From Verrucomicrobiota bacterium (GTDB lineage: Bacteria > Verrucomicrobiota > Verrucomicrobiia > Chthoniobacterales > UBA10450): a stretch of DNA of 64,000 bases. The position numbers and the translations under genes were made by a program. Position 1 is the stretch's first letter. Each line of letters starts with the position of its first letter. The stretch is taken from the NCBI GenBank assembly GCA_003218395.1, contig QHNJ01000006.1, forward strand, positions 1 through 64,000, in the 5' to 3' direction. The notes beneath the pieces were generated by a model that saw nothing but the letters and a program-made list of their open reading frames with translations, did no database searches and was not told the origin of the DNA. This document shows, one piece after another, positions 8,507-17,792 of this stretch.

Positions 8507-10303
8507 CTATTGGGAAGATTCGTCGGCCGCGCCTAAGTATTCCCAGCGTTGCAACGCGATTGGGACGTTACCGTTTTTCCAGACGAAATCGTGGAACGCG
8601 CGGAGATTGAATTTTTCTCCCTGCTGCATGCGCGCTTCGGCCAGAAATTTCGTGATCTGCAATTTACCGATCTGATACGTGATGGCTTGACCAGGGCCCG
8701 TGGAGAAAGCGATCGCTTCTTGGCGTGCGGTTTGTTCGTCCATCGGGACCTTTTCCTGAAGGTATTTCGCAGCTTGGTCGAGCGTGAACTCGCCGAGCGC
8801 AAGTTTCACGTCCACCTCTACACGCAGCGCGCGCAATCGCATGAAATTGTAGATGATCTCGCGTGTGTGTGGGCTGTCATCGAACAGCCCGGCCTGCAAC
8901 ATCATCTCCTCCGCATAAAACCCGATCCCCTCATTCGCGCCGGAGTCGTAGTAATGCCGCCGGATGGGATCCTCATGTCCCCAAGAAAGACAAAGCTGAA
9001 AATAATGACCCGGAATTCCTTCATGAACGGTGATCGGCCGCGGATCCATTGCCGTCGCGCGCCAGAAGTAACCGAGTTTTTCTGACGGCTCAGGCACGTA
9101 ACGGATGCAATTCTCTTTCAACCGCGACGGCGACGTGAAGTCATCGTTCTCAGTAAAGCCGAGAGCGCGCAAATATTCGGGAGTCGGTCGAAGCGTGTAA
9201 TGCTGGATCCAATCTGGCACAGTTAAAATCCCACGCTCTTGGAGAAATTTACGAATAGACAATTCCTTTTCGGCTGCATCGTAAATCCAGTTGTCGATGT
9301 TGTCTGCGATCTTGAGCGGTGGCACATCTTTGTTGCGGTTCTTCTCGAAAGTCTCAAACGCCACCGCTCGATTCCATTCGTGTCGTCCCATAGCCAGCAG
9401 TTCCTCCGGCGTAAACGGCATCAGCGCCACGTTCCGCAAAAACCAAACGTACGCGTCGCGACCAAGCGCAGTCTGCCGCGGCAGCGTCGGCAGTTTCTCT
9501 CTAAGCCGCTGCTGAAATTTCTCCAGCGCATCCGCCGCGCGCTCAAGAGCAGGATTCAATTGCTGCGGTTTGAGCGTTGTCGATCCTACGAGTGAGCTCG
9601 CCATCCTGCGCATCCGTTCGCGAATTCCCTCGAGGTTCTGAATCGCAACCATCGCGAATGCCGCTGGCGGCTTATCCAGATTCTCTTCGACCTGTTGCAA
9701 GATCGCCGGAATGTTTTCGATGCGCGTGAGAATCTCGCGAGATTGCGTCGCGTCATAAGGCCCCGGAACTGTCAGCGCTTCGACGACCGGCGTGAGCGTC
9801 TGCTCAATGTAAAAATTTGGATCACGTTTCCAGCGCGGATTAATGTCCAATTCCCATCGCACCCGCGACAAAGCCGACCCGATCAGCCGATAATCGACAT
9901 GCTTCGGAATTGGCCACCCGGTGGGGTCGATCTTCTTCCATCGCTTCTCGAACTCAGCGAGGTGTTTTCGCTGATTGTCGATCTCACTGCGCGAGCAGTC
10001 TCGCGTCCCGCCCGGCCGCTCAAGTCGATTCACGTCGTCGCCCGTGAACGGCGCATGTTTCGCGCGCCAAGTCCAAAAGTCATCGGCCAATTTATCGAGA
10101 GATTCTGTTTGCGAGGACGCGCTGCCCAACGCCGCGGATAGAATGATTATGAGTGCGAGGGTTCGGGGGTAACGCGTGGCTCGAGCAGTCCCCTGCTCGA
10201 TGCCAAAATTACTGTGGCTTCGCCGGTCTGATTTAACATCCCGCGACGGAGCGCCCAACCCACCACCTGCTGCAAAGTCCGTCGATTTCAATCTCGCGTT
10301 CAC
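8507..10303 (-). CDS. DUF885 family protein (putative zinc peptidase-like)
   Basis: 598 residues. A long N-terminus leads to a hydrophobic export signal near residues 48-65 (LALIIILSAALGSASSQ). The DUF885 domain follows, with its metal-site motif HEGIPGHYFQ and NEGIGFYAEEMM downstream. DUF885 proteins are thought to be secreted or periplasmic peptidases; no substrate is known. The start is the GTG at 10303, three bases after the CocE-type gene's stop, so the two form an operon. The first part of the reading frame (10165-10256) is a copy of a dispersed repeat also found at 32551-32648, and it supplies the residues just before the signal. No alternative start exists downstream of it before the signal. 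Confidence 0.85.
   Translation of the reverse strand: MNARLKSTDFAAGGGLGAPSRDVKSDRRSHSNFGIEQGTARATRYPRTLALIIILSAALGSASSQTESLDKLADDFWTWRAKHAPFTGDDVNRLERPGGTRDCSRSEIDNQRKHLAEFEKRWKKIDPTGWPIPKHVDYRLIGSALSRVRWELDINPRWKRDPNFYIEQTLTPVVEALTVPGPYDATQSREILTRIENIPAILQQVEENLDKPPAAFAMVAIQNLEGIRERMRRMASSLVGSTTLKPQQLNPALERAADALEKFQQRLREKLPTLPRQTALGRDAYVWFLRNVALMPFTPEELLAMGRHEWNRAVAFETFEKNRNKDVPPLKIADNIDNWIYDAAEKELSIRKFLQERGILTVPDWIQHYTLRPTPEYLRALGFTENDDFTSPSRLKENCIRYVPEPSEKLGYFWRATAMDPRPITVHEGIPGHYFQLCLSWGHEDPIRRHYYDSGANEGIGFYAEEMMLQAGLFDDSPHTREIIYNFMRLRALRVEVDVKLALGEFTLDQAAKYLQEKVPMDEQTARQEAIAFSTGPGQAITYQIGKLQITKFLAEARMQQGEKFNLRAFHDFVWKNGNVPIALQRWEYLGAADESSQ
10165..10256 (-). repeat. dispersed repeat C, copy 1 (forms the 5' end of the DUF885 gene)
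   Basis: Read on the minus strand, this stretch begins GGGCGCTCCGTCGCG-GATGTTAA, and about 50 bases later has GACTGCTCGAGCCACG and CCCC. The same blocks in the same order occur on the plus strand at 32551-32648 in a non-coding gap. Here it lies wholly inside the translated region of the DUF885 gene. Confidence 0.65.
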
Positions 10304-10306
10304 TTG

Positions 10307-12157
10307 TTATCGTAATGGAATCTGAATCGCGCTCGCATGCTGCACGTCGTGATAAACCTGGACGTGCGCGACGCGCGCATCTTTCGCCGTTTCATTGGCG
10401 ACCACACCGCCCGAATTGTAATTCTTCTGCCACAAAATCGAATTGGGTGAAGAGACGACAAGCCGCAACCGGCTTCCCTTCATGAGACGACGCGCCACGA
10501 ACAGCCCGGGTGCGAACTCGCATTTGACGATCTCGCCCAGCTTGACCAGCCTCTCCTGACGCAACGAGTCGCGATAACGCAAACGGCGTAGATCACTCCA
10601 GAGCGCGGTGCTCGTTCCATCGGGTTGAATTTCGTACAGATCGGCTTTCAGATCGGTATCGGGCGTATCGATGGAAACCCAAAGCGTCAGCTGCGGACAA
10701 CCCACCAGCGGCGTTTCACGAGGCAGCGGATTGCAGTGATAAACCAAGCCGTCGCTGCCGATGCTCAGAGCATAAGTTTGATCGATGCCTGCGGTCTTTT
10801 CTTTCGGGTCGGTTCCTTCCACATTCTCGCCCCGGTGCGTGTCGAGTGGATCGTACGTGAATTGGTCCGCGCCTTGGCTAGGCGGTTTTTCCCTTAGCAT
10901 TCCCGAACGAAAGACCCCGTTGGCGTCGCCATTTTTTGAATCGAGATAAAAAGCTCGCGGATTTGCCGTTAACGTTTCGAGGCTGTCAGCGTATTTCCAT
11001 TCGCCGTTCGCGCCTGTATTTCCGAGTGCGAGCAAGTAATAAGCGACTTGGTTTTTGAGGAACTCCGGCCTGGTGCCGTTCTTCATCGTCCAGTCGTACC
11101 ACTGCCGATGCAGCTCGTTAAGATCGACAATTCCCGCGCCGCCAAATTTGACGCCCCCCGCTTCATCGGTGGGCGTGCGCGTCCCGGCGTGGTCCCATGG
11201 CCCGATTATGAGAAAATGTTTTGCACGCGCTTCAGACGAAGCGTTCGCCAGATGATCGCGATAAAATGTGAGTGCCCCGAGCTCGTCGCCGTCGTACTGG
11301 CCTGTAATCGTCAAAATCGGTAGTCTGATTTTTTGAAATTGCTCGCGAGTTGGCACCATCGCGTCGTAGTACGTGTCGGCCGTCGGATGTTTGAGAATAC
11401 GTTGAAAGTTAACTGATGGATTTGCGACAAACGAATCGAGGGTTTTGAACGCGATGTGTTTTTTGTAGGCGTCGAGAAATTGGGTGCGCCAAAATTTTTG
11501 ATCGGCAAAAAGATTTTGCTGTCCGGCGCGGCCGCTGGTGAGAGTAAACCATTGCATGTCGTAAGTTTCGCCGACGTTGTTGTAGGAGGGGTAATCGAGT
11601 GGCGGATGAGCGGCAGCGGCGGGCACGATTGTGGCAAGATGCGGCGGTAACTCTTTCGCGGTCGCCCATTGATCGAAGCCTGCGTACGAACCGCCCCACA
11701 TTGCCACTTTACCGTCGCAGAACGGTTGTTGGGCCAGCCATTCCACGACGTCGTGACCGTCGCGCCCTTCATTGGCGAACGGTTCAAATTCGCCCGCTGA
11801 GTTTCCGCGCCCGCGAACATCGACAAGCGCAAATGTGTAGCCGTGTGATGCAAAGTACGCGGCCCGGGCGTGATACGTGTCGGAAATATAAGGTGTGAGC
11901 GTGAAGATCACTGGCGTCTTCGACAGCAATCCATCCGGCGTCTTTGGCAAATAGAGCGTCGCGTTCAGCTCGACCTTGTCGCGCATCGGAATCTTTACGC
12001 CCCAGCGGAGGTCGTAGTCCGGAGGCGGTTGTGATGGTGATGGCGAAGGAGTTGGAATTTGCGCAACGATATTTGCAGCGAAGCCCACGGAGAGCGCCGC
12101 AACTAAGATTGACAATCCCGAAATAATCGGGGCTCGCCAAAAATTTCGGCGTTTCAT
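10307..12157 (-). CDS. CocE/NonD-family hydrolase (X-Pro dipeptidyl-peptidase S15-like)
   Basis: 616 residues from the ATG at 12157, chosen because an export signal follows at once (residues 8-32). A longer frame upstream overlaps the divergent gene and is unlikely. The alpha/beta-hydrolase core contains VDVRGRGNSAGEFEP and the nucleophile elbow GGSYAGF, with the acid and histidine later (TGQYDGDE, IGPWDHAGT). The C-terminal jelly-roll domain has WVSIDTPDTDLKADLYE. Members hydrolyse esters or acyl-peptides, probably in the periplasm here. It is transcribed with the DUF885 gene, three bases apart, suggesting a pair acting on exported or extracellular peptides or esters. Confidence 0.88.
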   Translation of the reverse strand: MKRRNFWRAPIISGLSILVAALSVGFAANIVAQIPTPSPSPSQPPPDYDLRWGVKIPMRDKVELNATLYLPKTPDGLLSKTPVIFTLTPYISDTYHARAAYFASHGYTFALVDVRGRGNSAGEFEPFANEGRDGHDVVEWLAQQPFCDGKVAMWGGSYAGFDQWATAKELPPHLATIVPAAAAHPPLDYPSYNNVGETYDMQWFTLTSGRAGQQNLFADQKFWRTQFLDAYKKHIAFKTLDSFVANPSVNFQRILKHPTADTYYDAMVPTREQFQKIRLPILTITGQYDGDELGALTFYRDHLANASSEARAKHFLIIGPWDHAGTRTPTDEAGGVKFGGAGIVDLNELHRQWYDWTMKNGTRPEFLKNQVAYYLLALGNTGANGEWKYADSLETLTANPRAFYLDSKNGDANGVFRSGMLREKPPSQGADQFTYDPLDTHRGENVEGTDPKEKTAGIDQTYALSIGSDGLVYHCNPLPRETPLVGCPQLTLWVSIDTPDTDLKADLYEIQPDGTSTALWSDLRRLRYRDSLRQERLVKLGEIVKCEFAPGLFVARRLMKGSRLRLVVSSPNSILWQKNYNSGGVVANETAKDARVAHVQVYHDVQHASAIQIPLR

Positions 12158-12273
12158 TTCGCTCGATTCAAGCGAAGAGGATCGGGGTAGACAAGAAAGT
12201 TGAATTGCGGGCAGCGTCCAAGGTTCCTTGATCCATGGTTTGCAGGAAAGCGAGTTTGCCGGGACGATAGGCC

Positions 12274-14445
12274 ATGCCCCGCGGGCTTTCGAAGAACAAA
12301 CAATCTCATAAGGAACAGACTTGGGAGACGGCGACGGGATCCGTGCCCGAGTCAAAATTGGACCGGGAGATGAATGCTGGAACAATTCCTTCGTCCCGTG
12401 CAGAGTTCCTCTGCGCCAGTATGGTGTTTCTTGCGGCGCTTCTGCTTTATAGCTGGACGCTCGCTCCGACGGTTACTTTGGTCGATAGCGGGGAGCTAAT
12501 TGTGGTCGCTCACGGCTTGGGAGTGGCGCACCCACCCGGGTTTCCTCTTTGGGTTCTTCTTGCCCATCTCGCATCGCTCGTGCCCTTAGGAAACGTTGCG
12601 ATGCGCGTCAATTGTTCTTCCGCGCTTTTTGCCGCGCTCGCTTCCGCGATGCTCACTCTTGTTGTGGCAGAGTTAATGATTACTGCTTCATATCTCGCCG
12701 CGTCGAAGCGAAGAAAGAAGAGCGCGCAGCAGAGTAAAAAGGCTCAGGATTCCGGGATCGGCCACCTTTTGGTGTTTGCGCCTGCGCTGGGCGCGGGCTT
12801 GCTCATGGCGTTCTCCCGCACGCTCTGGTTTTATGCGACGATCACCGAAGTTTATGCTCTCAACACGCTGCTCATCCTCGCTATCTTCTTTCTGATGCTT
12901 CGGTGGCGGCGGCGCATCATTGCAGACCGGAGAGATATCGGTGCGGCGATGGATGCCGGTCACGCCACGTCGGCAATCACCGGTCACGACACTTTTCTTT
13001 ATGCCGCTGCCCTTGTCTTTGCGCTCGCGCTCGGAGTTCATCACGTTACTGTGGCACTGGTACTTCCGGCGCTGAGCGTCGTTGTCTACAGGACTGAAGG
13101 TCTGAGGTTCTTCACGAGTCGGCGATTGGTATTCGCTGCATTGATTTCGGTTGGCGCTCTAGTCGCTGTTTATACCTACCTGCCGCTTGCGGCGTTGCGC
13201 GCGCCTGTCATCAACTGGGGCAATCCGCGTTCGCTGCAAGAGATATGGTGGCACATCACTGGCCGGCAGTATCGGGTGTTCCTCTCCTTTACGCCGAAGA
13301 TAATGGGGGAGCAGTTTGTTGAATTTTGCAGAATGGCCCTCCGTGAATTCGGCCTGTCCTGGCTGCCCTTGCCGCTAGCCCTGGCCTTCGTCGGCCTCGT
13401 CAACGCTTTCAAAAAAGACCGCACAACCTTCTGGTTTCTCCTGTTTATCGTCATTGCCAATTTGGCTTACGACCTCAGCTACGAAATTGCGGAGGACAAG
13501 GATGCGTACTATCTGCCGGTGTTTATTTCGATCGCGATTCCCGCCGGGTACGGCATTCGTTGGTTGATCCAGCGTGTCGTCTCCAGTCCCATGCCGGTTG
13601 GGAGAACATACGCGGTCGCTGCGATTGCTGTTTTGCTTACTTCCGCGATCCCTTTAACGGCGAACTGGCCTTTCAATAATCGCAGACATTACTTTATCGC
13701 GCACGATTATGTAGAAAATCTCCTCAGCGCGATCGAGTCCAACGGCCTCTTACTTACGCTCGACTGGCAGGTCGAGTCTCCGATGTTCTATGCACAGGAG
13801 GTGGAACATCGCCGGCCCGACGTAAAAGTTGTGGACATTAACCTCCTGCGTCGTTCGTGGTATTTCGATTATCTGAGACACGCTTACCCTGGTTTGGTCC
13901 AGCGGTCGCGCGAGAAGATCGCCATTTTTGTTGAGAATCTCAAAGAATGGGAGCGCGACCCTGGCGCATTTGCCACGAACCAGGCGCTCACTCAAAGGAT
14001 CACTGCGGCATTTTTGGAGATGATCCAGTCAATTGTGACCAACGAGAGCAAAGTCGCGCCAGTTTACATTACGAGAGACTTGTTATTCGCCGACACGACT
14101 AACGGTGAGCTGACAAGGTGGCTCACTCAAAACTATCAACTTGTTCCGCAAGGACTCGTCTTCAACCTTGCGGTCGAGCAAAGTTTTCGCGATCCGCGCG
14201 ACCTGCGCCTCCAGACCCGTGGTCTGGTTGACGGGACCCTGCGATTCGAGGAAGACGACGTAGTAAACCTCAAGGTATTACCGGTCTATACGAGCATGCT
14301 TATCAATCGGGGGCGCTATCTCGCGGTATTCAACCAGCACGCGCGCGCCATTGCTGCGTTTAGGCAGGCGCTCGCGCTCGATCCCGGTCTCGCCTCGGCG
14401 CAACAAGGGCTTGCGGAAAGTACGGCTAAGGTGCGAAACCCATAG
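12274..14445 (+). CDS. DUF2723 multi-pass membrane protein with a TPR-like tail
   Basis: 723 residues from the ATG at 12274; an ATG at 12370, closer to the first membrane helix, is an equally good start. The N-terminal DUF2723 region has the hallmark DSGELIVVAHGLGVAHPPG and LWVLLAHL, followed by about ten membrane segments to residue 460. A soluble C-terminal half ends with one TPR-like unit (HARAIAAFRQALALDP). This family resembles protein O-mannosyltransferase-type GT-C enzymes and is common in Bacteroidota and Verrucomicrobiota; glycosyl transfer is inferred. It is divergent from the CocE-type gene. Confidence 0.85.
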   Translation: MPRGLSKNKQSHKEQTWETATGSVPESKLDREMNAGTIPSSRAEFLCASMVFLAALLLYSWTLAPTVTLVDSGELIVVAHGLGVAHPPGFPLWVLLAHLASLVPLGNVAMRVNCSSALFAALASAMLTLVVAELMITASYLAASKRRKKSAQQSKKAQDSGIGHLLVFAPALGAGLLMAFSRTLWFYATITEVYALNTLLILAIFFLMLRWRRRIIADRRDIGAAMDAGHATSAITGHDTFLYAAALVFALALGVHHVTVALVLPALSVVVYRTEGLRFFTSRRLVFAALISVGALVAVYTYLPLAALRAPVINWGNPRSLQEIWWHITGRQYRVFLSFTPKIMGEQFVEFCRMALREFGLSWLPLPLALAFVGLVNAFKKDRTTFWFLLFIVIANLAYDLSYEIAEDKDAYYLPVFISIAIPAGYGIRWLIQRVVSSPMPVGRTYAVAAIAVLLTSAIPLTANWPFNNRRHYFIAHDYVENLLSAIESNGLLLTLDWQVESPMFYAQEVEHRRPDVKVVDINLLRRSWYFDYLRHAYPGLVQRSREKIAIFVENLKEWERDPGAFATNQALTQRITAAFLEMIQSIVTNESKVAPVYITRDLLFADTTNGELTRWLTQNYQLVPQGLVFNLAVEQSFRDPRDLRLQTRGLVDGTLRFEEDDVVNLKVLPVYTSMLINRGRYLAVFNQHARAIAAFRQALALDPGLASAQQGLAESTAKVRNP

Positions 14446-14538
14446 CGGGTGGGTTTCGACGTCGCTTTAGGAACAGGTTCACTCACATTCGGGCATTCCT
14501 TCCTTGCCAGCCTGGCGAATTGCGTCTAAACCGGCACG

Positions 14539-15909
14539 ATGAGAATTACGTCTCGCGTTGTTGTAATTTTCTTGTGTCTTGGAGTTACGGCTTACGCAGC
14601 CGATCAGATGATCGCGCTCAAAGCCGAGCGCATGTTCGATGGGAAATCGAAAACGCTCGTGCAACACGGCGTTATCATCGTCCAAGGCGATAAGATTGTC
14701 GATGTTGGCAGCAATCTGACGATCCCAGGCGGCGCGAAGGTGATCGATCTTGGCGATGCAACGCTTTCCCCGGGCTTTATCGACGCGCACACCCATCTCA
14801 CGCTGGATTACTCCGGCGATTACAATCTGCGCCGGCTGCACGAGCTAGATCTCGATGTCTCCGAGCAAGCAATCCGCGCGACAACCTTCGCTCGCGCGAC
14901 GATCGAAGCCGGTTTTACCACCGTGCGGGACTTGGGCAGTCGGTTTGTCGGCAGCCGCGAATTTGTCGATGTAGCGCTGCGCAATTCGATTAACAAAGGG
15001 CTAATCGTCGGTCCGCGCATGCTCGTGGCGACTAAAGGAATCGGCGCAACCGGCGGACACTTCGATCCGACCAGTGGATTTCGCGATTTTCTTTTTGGAC
15101 GCGAGCCCGATTACACTGATGGAATCGCGGATGGACCTGAGGAAATCCGAAAGGCTGTGCGCTTTGAAGTAAAGAACGGCGCGGATGTGATCAAGGCTGC
15201 CGTCTCTGGCGGCGTTCTCTCGTTGGCCGATGAAGTAGATACTCCTCAGCTAACTCCGTCCGAAATGGCGGCTCTAGTAGACGAGTCGCATCGGTTGCGC
15301 AAAAAAGTGGCTGTGCATTGTCACGGTGATCAAGCCGCCCGCGAAGCGATCGAGGCCGGTGTTGATTCGATCGAGCACGGTTCCTTTATGAAACCGGAAA
15401 CGCTCACTCGGATGAAAAACAAAGGCACGTTCCTCACGCCGACACTTATGGCGACCGAATGGATTAGGAGCAAGCTCGACAACTATCCGCCAGCGTTGCA
15501 AGCCAAAGCCAAAGCGGCCGGTGCCGCCCGATCGGACATGTTTCGCAGCGCGGTAAAGATGGGGGTGAAAATTTCATTTGGGACTGACGCGGCTGTTTTT
15601 CCGCACGGCCAAAACGCGAAAGAGTTTAAGTTAATGGTCGATCTCGGGATGGCGCCGATCGATGCGTTGAAATCTGCCACGGTAAGTGATGCCGAGCTTC
15701 TCGGTATTGCGCAGGAAGTGGGCACGCTGGAAAAAGGGAAACTGGCCGATGTCATCGCAATGCCGAGCGATCCGACTTCCGACATCACCGCGACCGAGCG
15801 CGTCTCGTTCGTGATGAAAGAGGGCAAAATCGTCAGGAGTGGACCACCGATCGTGCAAGCGGCTGCCGAATCGACGGAAAACCCGCATATCGCGTTTCCG
15901 GTCGATTAA
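14539..15909 (+). CDS. secreted amidohydrolase (imidazolonepropionase-like / M38 dipeptidase type)
   Basis: 456 residues. A signal peptide (residues 1-21, ending AYAAD) precedes the metal-dependent amidohydrolase fold. Metal ligands appear in order: DAHTHLT (His84 and His86), the likely carboxylated lysine in DVIKAAVSGG, HCHGD and SIEHGS (two more histidines) and GTDA (aspartate). The closest described activities are prolidase-like and acyl-amide hydrolases; the substrate is not known. It is the last of the five unrelated genes separating rplK from rplA, all of them plausible secreted or membrane hydrolytic proteins. Confidence 0.88.
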   Translation: MRITSRVVVIFLCLGVTAYAADQMIALKAERMFDGKSKTLVQHGVIIVQGDKIVDVGSNLTIPGGAKVIDLGDATLSPGFIDAHTHLTLDYSGDYNLRRLHELDLDVSEQAIRATTFARATIEAGFTTVRDLGSRFVGSREFVDVALRNSINKGLIVGPRMLVATKGIGATGGHFDPTSGFRDFLFGREPDYTDGIADGPEEIRKAVRFEVKNGADVIKAAVSGGVLSLADEVDTPQLTPSEMAALVDESHRLRKKVAVHCHGDQAAREAIEAGVDSIEHGSFMKPETLTRMKNKGTFLTPTLMATEWIRSKLDNYPPALQAKAKAAGAARSDMFRSAVKMGVKISFGTDAAVFPHGQNAKEFKLMVDLGMAPIDALKSATVSDAELLGIAQEVGTLEKGKLADVIAMPSDPTSDITATERVSFVMKEGKIVRSGPPIVQAAAESTENPHIAFPVD

Positions 15910-15944
15910 GATGCGCGACTGCGGTCTATGAATCGAAGTTGATT

Positions 15945-15972
15945 TTGACAAGGTAAAGATAGCCGCTAGGTT
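15945..15972 (+). promoter_or_regulatory. possible promoter for rplA
   Basis: TTGACA (15945-15950) is followed after 16 bases by TAGGTT (15967-15972). rplA is cut off from the secE-nusG-rplK transcript by about 9 kb that includes minus-strand genes, so it needs its own promoter near here. The -10 match is weak. Confidence 0.3.
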
Positions 15973-16064
15973 CCCCGTCCTGCAGTTGGGTTGAGCAGCC
16001 TAACCATTACGCAGGAGCCTTGTCGCCTCTATTAGACGAGCGGAGCGGTCGAACTGCACAGAAC

Positions 16065-16766
16065 ATGCAAAAGAATCGAAGCAAACGTTATCGCGCTGCC
16101 GCGCAGCAAGTGGATCCCACTACGGCTTACAATCTCACCGATGCGGTTATGACGTTGAAGAAGTTTCCGCCGACGAAGTTCGATCAGACCGTGACGGTTT
16201 CGTTCCGGCTTGGTGTTGATCCCAAGCAATCAGATCAAATGGTGCGGGGGACCTGCCCGCTTCCGCACGGCAGCGGGAAAAAGGTGCGCGTACTCGTTTT
16301 CGCGGAGGGTGAGGCAGCCAAAGCGGCCAGGGAGGCCGGCGCAGAATTTGTCGGGATGAAAGACCTGATTCAGAAATGCCAAGAAGGTTTTCAAGATTTT
16401 GATATTGCGATCGCCACGCCGGCAGCAATGGCGGAGGTGCGAAAGCTCGGGAAGGTGCTTGGACCGCGCGGACTCATGCCTAATCCCAGAACTGGGACCG
16501 TAACTGACGATACTGCAAAAGCGGTGCAGGAGGTGAAGGCAGGTCGCGTGGAATTCAAGCTCGACAAGAACGGCAATGTCGCGGTGCCGGTTGGAAAATT
16601 TTCCTTTGAAGAACAAGCGCTGGTGGAGAATGGAAATGCAGTGATCGAAGCGGTTGTGCGGGCGCGGCCTGCGACGGCGAAAGGGCGTTACCTTGAAGGC
16701 GTGACAATTAGTGCGACGATGTCTCCAGGAGTCCGCGTCGATCCAGCGCCGTATTTGAGTGTGTAA
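16065..16766 (+). CDS. rplA: 50S ribosomal protein L1
   Basis: 233 residues from the ATG at 16065 (MQKNRSKRYRAA), matching usual L1 length; an upstream in-frame start at 16020 adds unconserved residues. Conserved L1 elements include GTCPLPHGSGK, GRVEFKLDKNGN and the signature KLGKVLGPRGLMPNP. L1 forms the ribosomal L1 stalk and in many bacteria represses its own operon. It is followed 59 bases later by the damaged rplJ. Confidence 0.97.
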   Translation: MQKNRSKRYRAAAQQVDPTTAYNLTDAVMTLKKFPPTKFDQTVTVSFRLGVDPKQSDQMVRGTCPLPHGSGKKVRVLVFAEGEAAKAAREAGAEFVGMKDLIQKCQEGFQDFDIAIATPAAMAEVRKLGKVLGPRGLMPNPRTGTVTDDTAKAVQEVKAGRVEFKLDKNGNVAVPVGKFSFEEQALVENGNAVIEAVVRARPATAKGRYLEGVTISATMSPGVRVDPAPYLSV

Positions 16767-16825
16767 GAAATGATCAAAAAAAACCTCGACGGCCGTCGGA
16801 GGCCCAACGTTCAATTTCACAGTAA

Positions 16826-17262
16826 ATGAGAGCAGAAAAAGCCAGCATCGTCTTAGATCTGTCGGAGAAATTGAAACGCTCGCCGTTCGTGCTCGTGACC
16901 GATTATCAGCGCATGAAGGTCGCTGATTTCAGCGAATTGCGGAACCGGCTGGTGCCGAGGGACAAACGGCAGTTGTCACCGGGGAAAAAGATGTAGCGCC
17001 AGTCGCCAAAATTTTTAAGACGTTTGCGACCGAATTTAAGATCGCGGCCCTCAAGGTTGGCTTTGTCGACCGCGCCGTTCTTTCCGCCGCGGATTTGGAC
17101 ACATTGGCAGAATTGCCCCCGCGCGAAACGTTGCAGGCGCAATTGCTGGGACTGCTTTTGTCGCCGGCAACCCGTCTGGTTCGGCTGCTGAATGAACCAG
17201 GCGCAGCATTCGCGCGATTGCTGAAGGCAAAGGCAGAAAAGGAGGGTGCGCCAGCGACATAG
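16826..17262 (+). pseudogene. rplJ: 50S ribosomal protein L10, internally deleted and frameshifted
   Basis: From ATG 16826 the sequence encodes a normal L10 N-terminus (MRAEKASIVLDLSEKL, then FVLVTDYQRMKV and FSELRNRL), then goes out of frame and stops at 16998-17000. A different frame from about 16954 reads EGQTAVVTGEKDVAPVAKIF and continues as a normal L10 C-terminus to TAG at 17260-17262. Compared with typical L10, about 30 codons are missing at the join (16945-16956), including the conserved VVKNTLL-type rRNA-binding segment. The loss is not a multiple of three. L10 carries the L7/L12 stalk and is normally essential, so expect a second copy elsewhere or an assembly error. Its place between rplA and rplL is the normal one. 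Confidence 0.9.
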
Positions 17263-17267
17263 ATTTT

Positions 17268-17303
17268 GTAGGGGCAGGCGCATCGCCTGCCGAATGGCTA
17301 CAA
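17268..17303. repeat. palindromic intergenic element between rplJ and rplL
   Basis: GGCAGGCG (17273-17280) and CGCCTGCC (17284-17291) form an 8-bp hairpin with loop CAT, flanked by TGTAG and CTACA (GTAGG...GGCTAC). It shares the string TGCCGAATGG with the element after rpoC. A second small hairpin, CTCCGAA/TTCGGAG with loop GGCT (17358-17375), lies just before rplL. Confidence 0.6.
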
Positions 17304-17396
17304 AAAACATAGTAATAAAATACAAACTGTCCGGGCCGATGGCTATCGGCTTTAATTCTCCGAAGGCTTTCGGAGGCGGCAATCGGAGAAAAAAAA

Positions 17397-17792
17397 ATGG
17401 CAGATACAGAAAAATTGGTGGAGCAACTCAGTAACTTGTCGGTGCTGGAGATTGCTGGATTGGTCAAGCAACTTGAGGAAAAATGGGGTGTGAGCGCCGC
17501 CGCGCCGGTAGCAGTCGCGGCGGGTCCCGCTGCAGCGGGCGCCCCTGGTGGAACCGCAGCTCCAGCGGCTGAGGAAAAAACTTCGTTTGACGTGATCCTC
17601 AAAGAAATGGGGGCAAACAAAATTGCTGTGATCAAGGAGGTCCGCGGCGCAGTCCCGGGACTTGGCCTGGCGGAAGCAAAGGCGCTGGTCGAAGGAGCGC
17701 CCAAAACAATCAAGGAAGGCGTGACCAAGCAGGAGGCGGACGAGATCAAGAAAAAAATCGAGGCTGCGGGCGCAAAAGTCGAAATCAAATAA
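17397..17792 (+). CDS. rplL: 50S ribosomal protein L7/L12
   Basis: 131 residues. The N-terminal dimerization part ([20 protein letters not shown]) is followed by the alanine/proline/glycine hinge (about 36-58) and the factor-binding C-terminal domain ([34 protein letters not shown]). A normal, slightly long L7/L12. It binds L10 in multiple copies; whether it can assemble depends on an intact L10, which this window lacks. Confidence 0.98.
   Translation: MADTEKLVEQLSNLSVLEIAGLVKQLEEKWGVSAAAPVAVAAGPAAAGAPGGTAAPAAEEKTSFDVILKEMGANKIAVIKEVRGAVPGLGLAEAKALVEGAPKTIKEGVTKQEADEIKKKIEAAGAKVEIK

Noticed and set aside
16940-16960. Programmed frameshift in rplJ
   Set aside because: A frameshift alone cannot restore the missing segment of about 30 codons; the segment is absent from every frame, so a deletion or assembly gap fits better.
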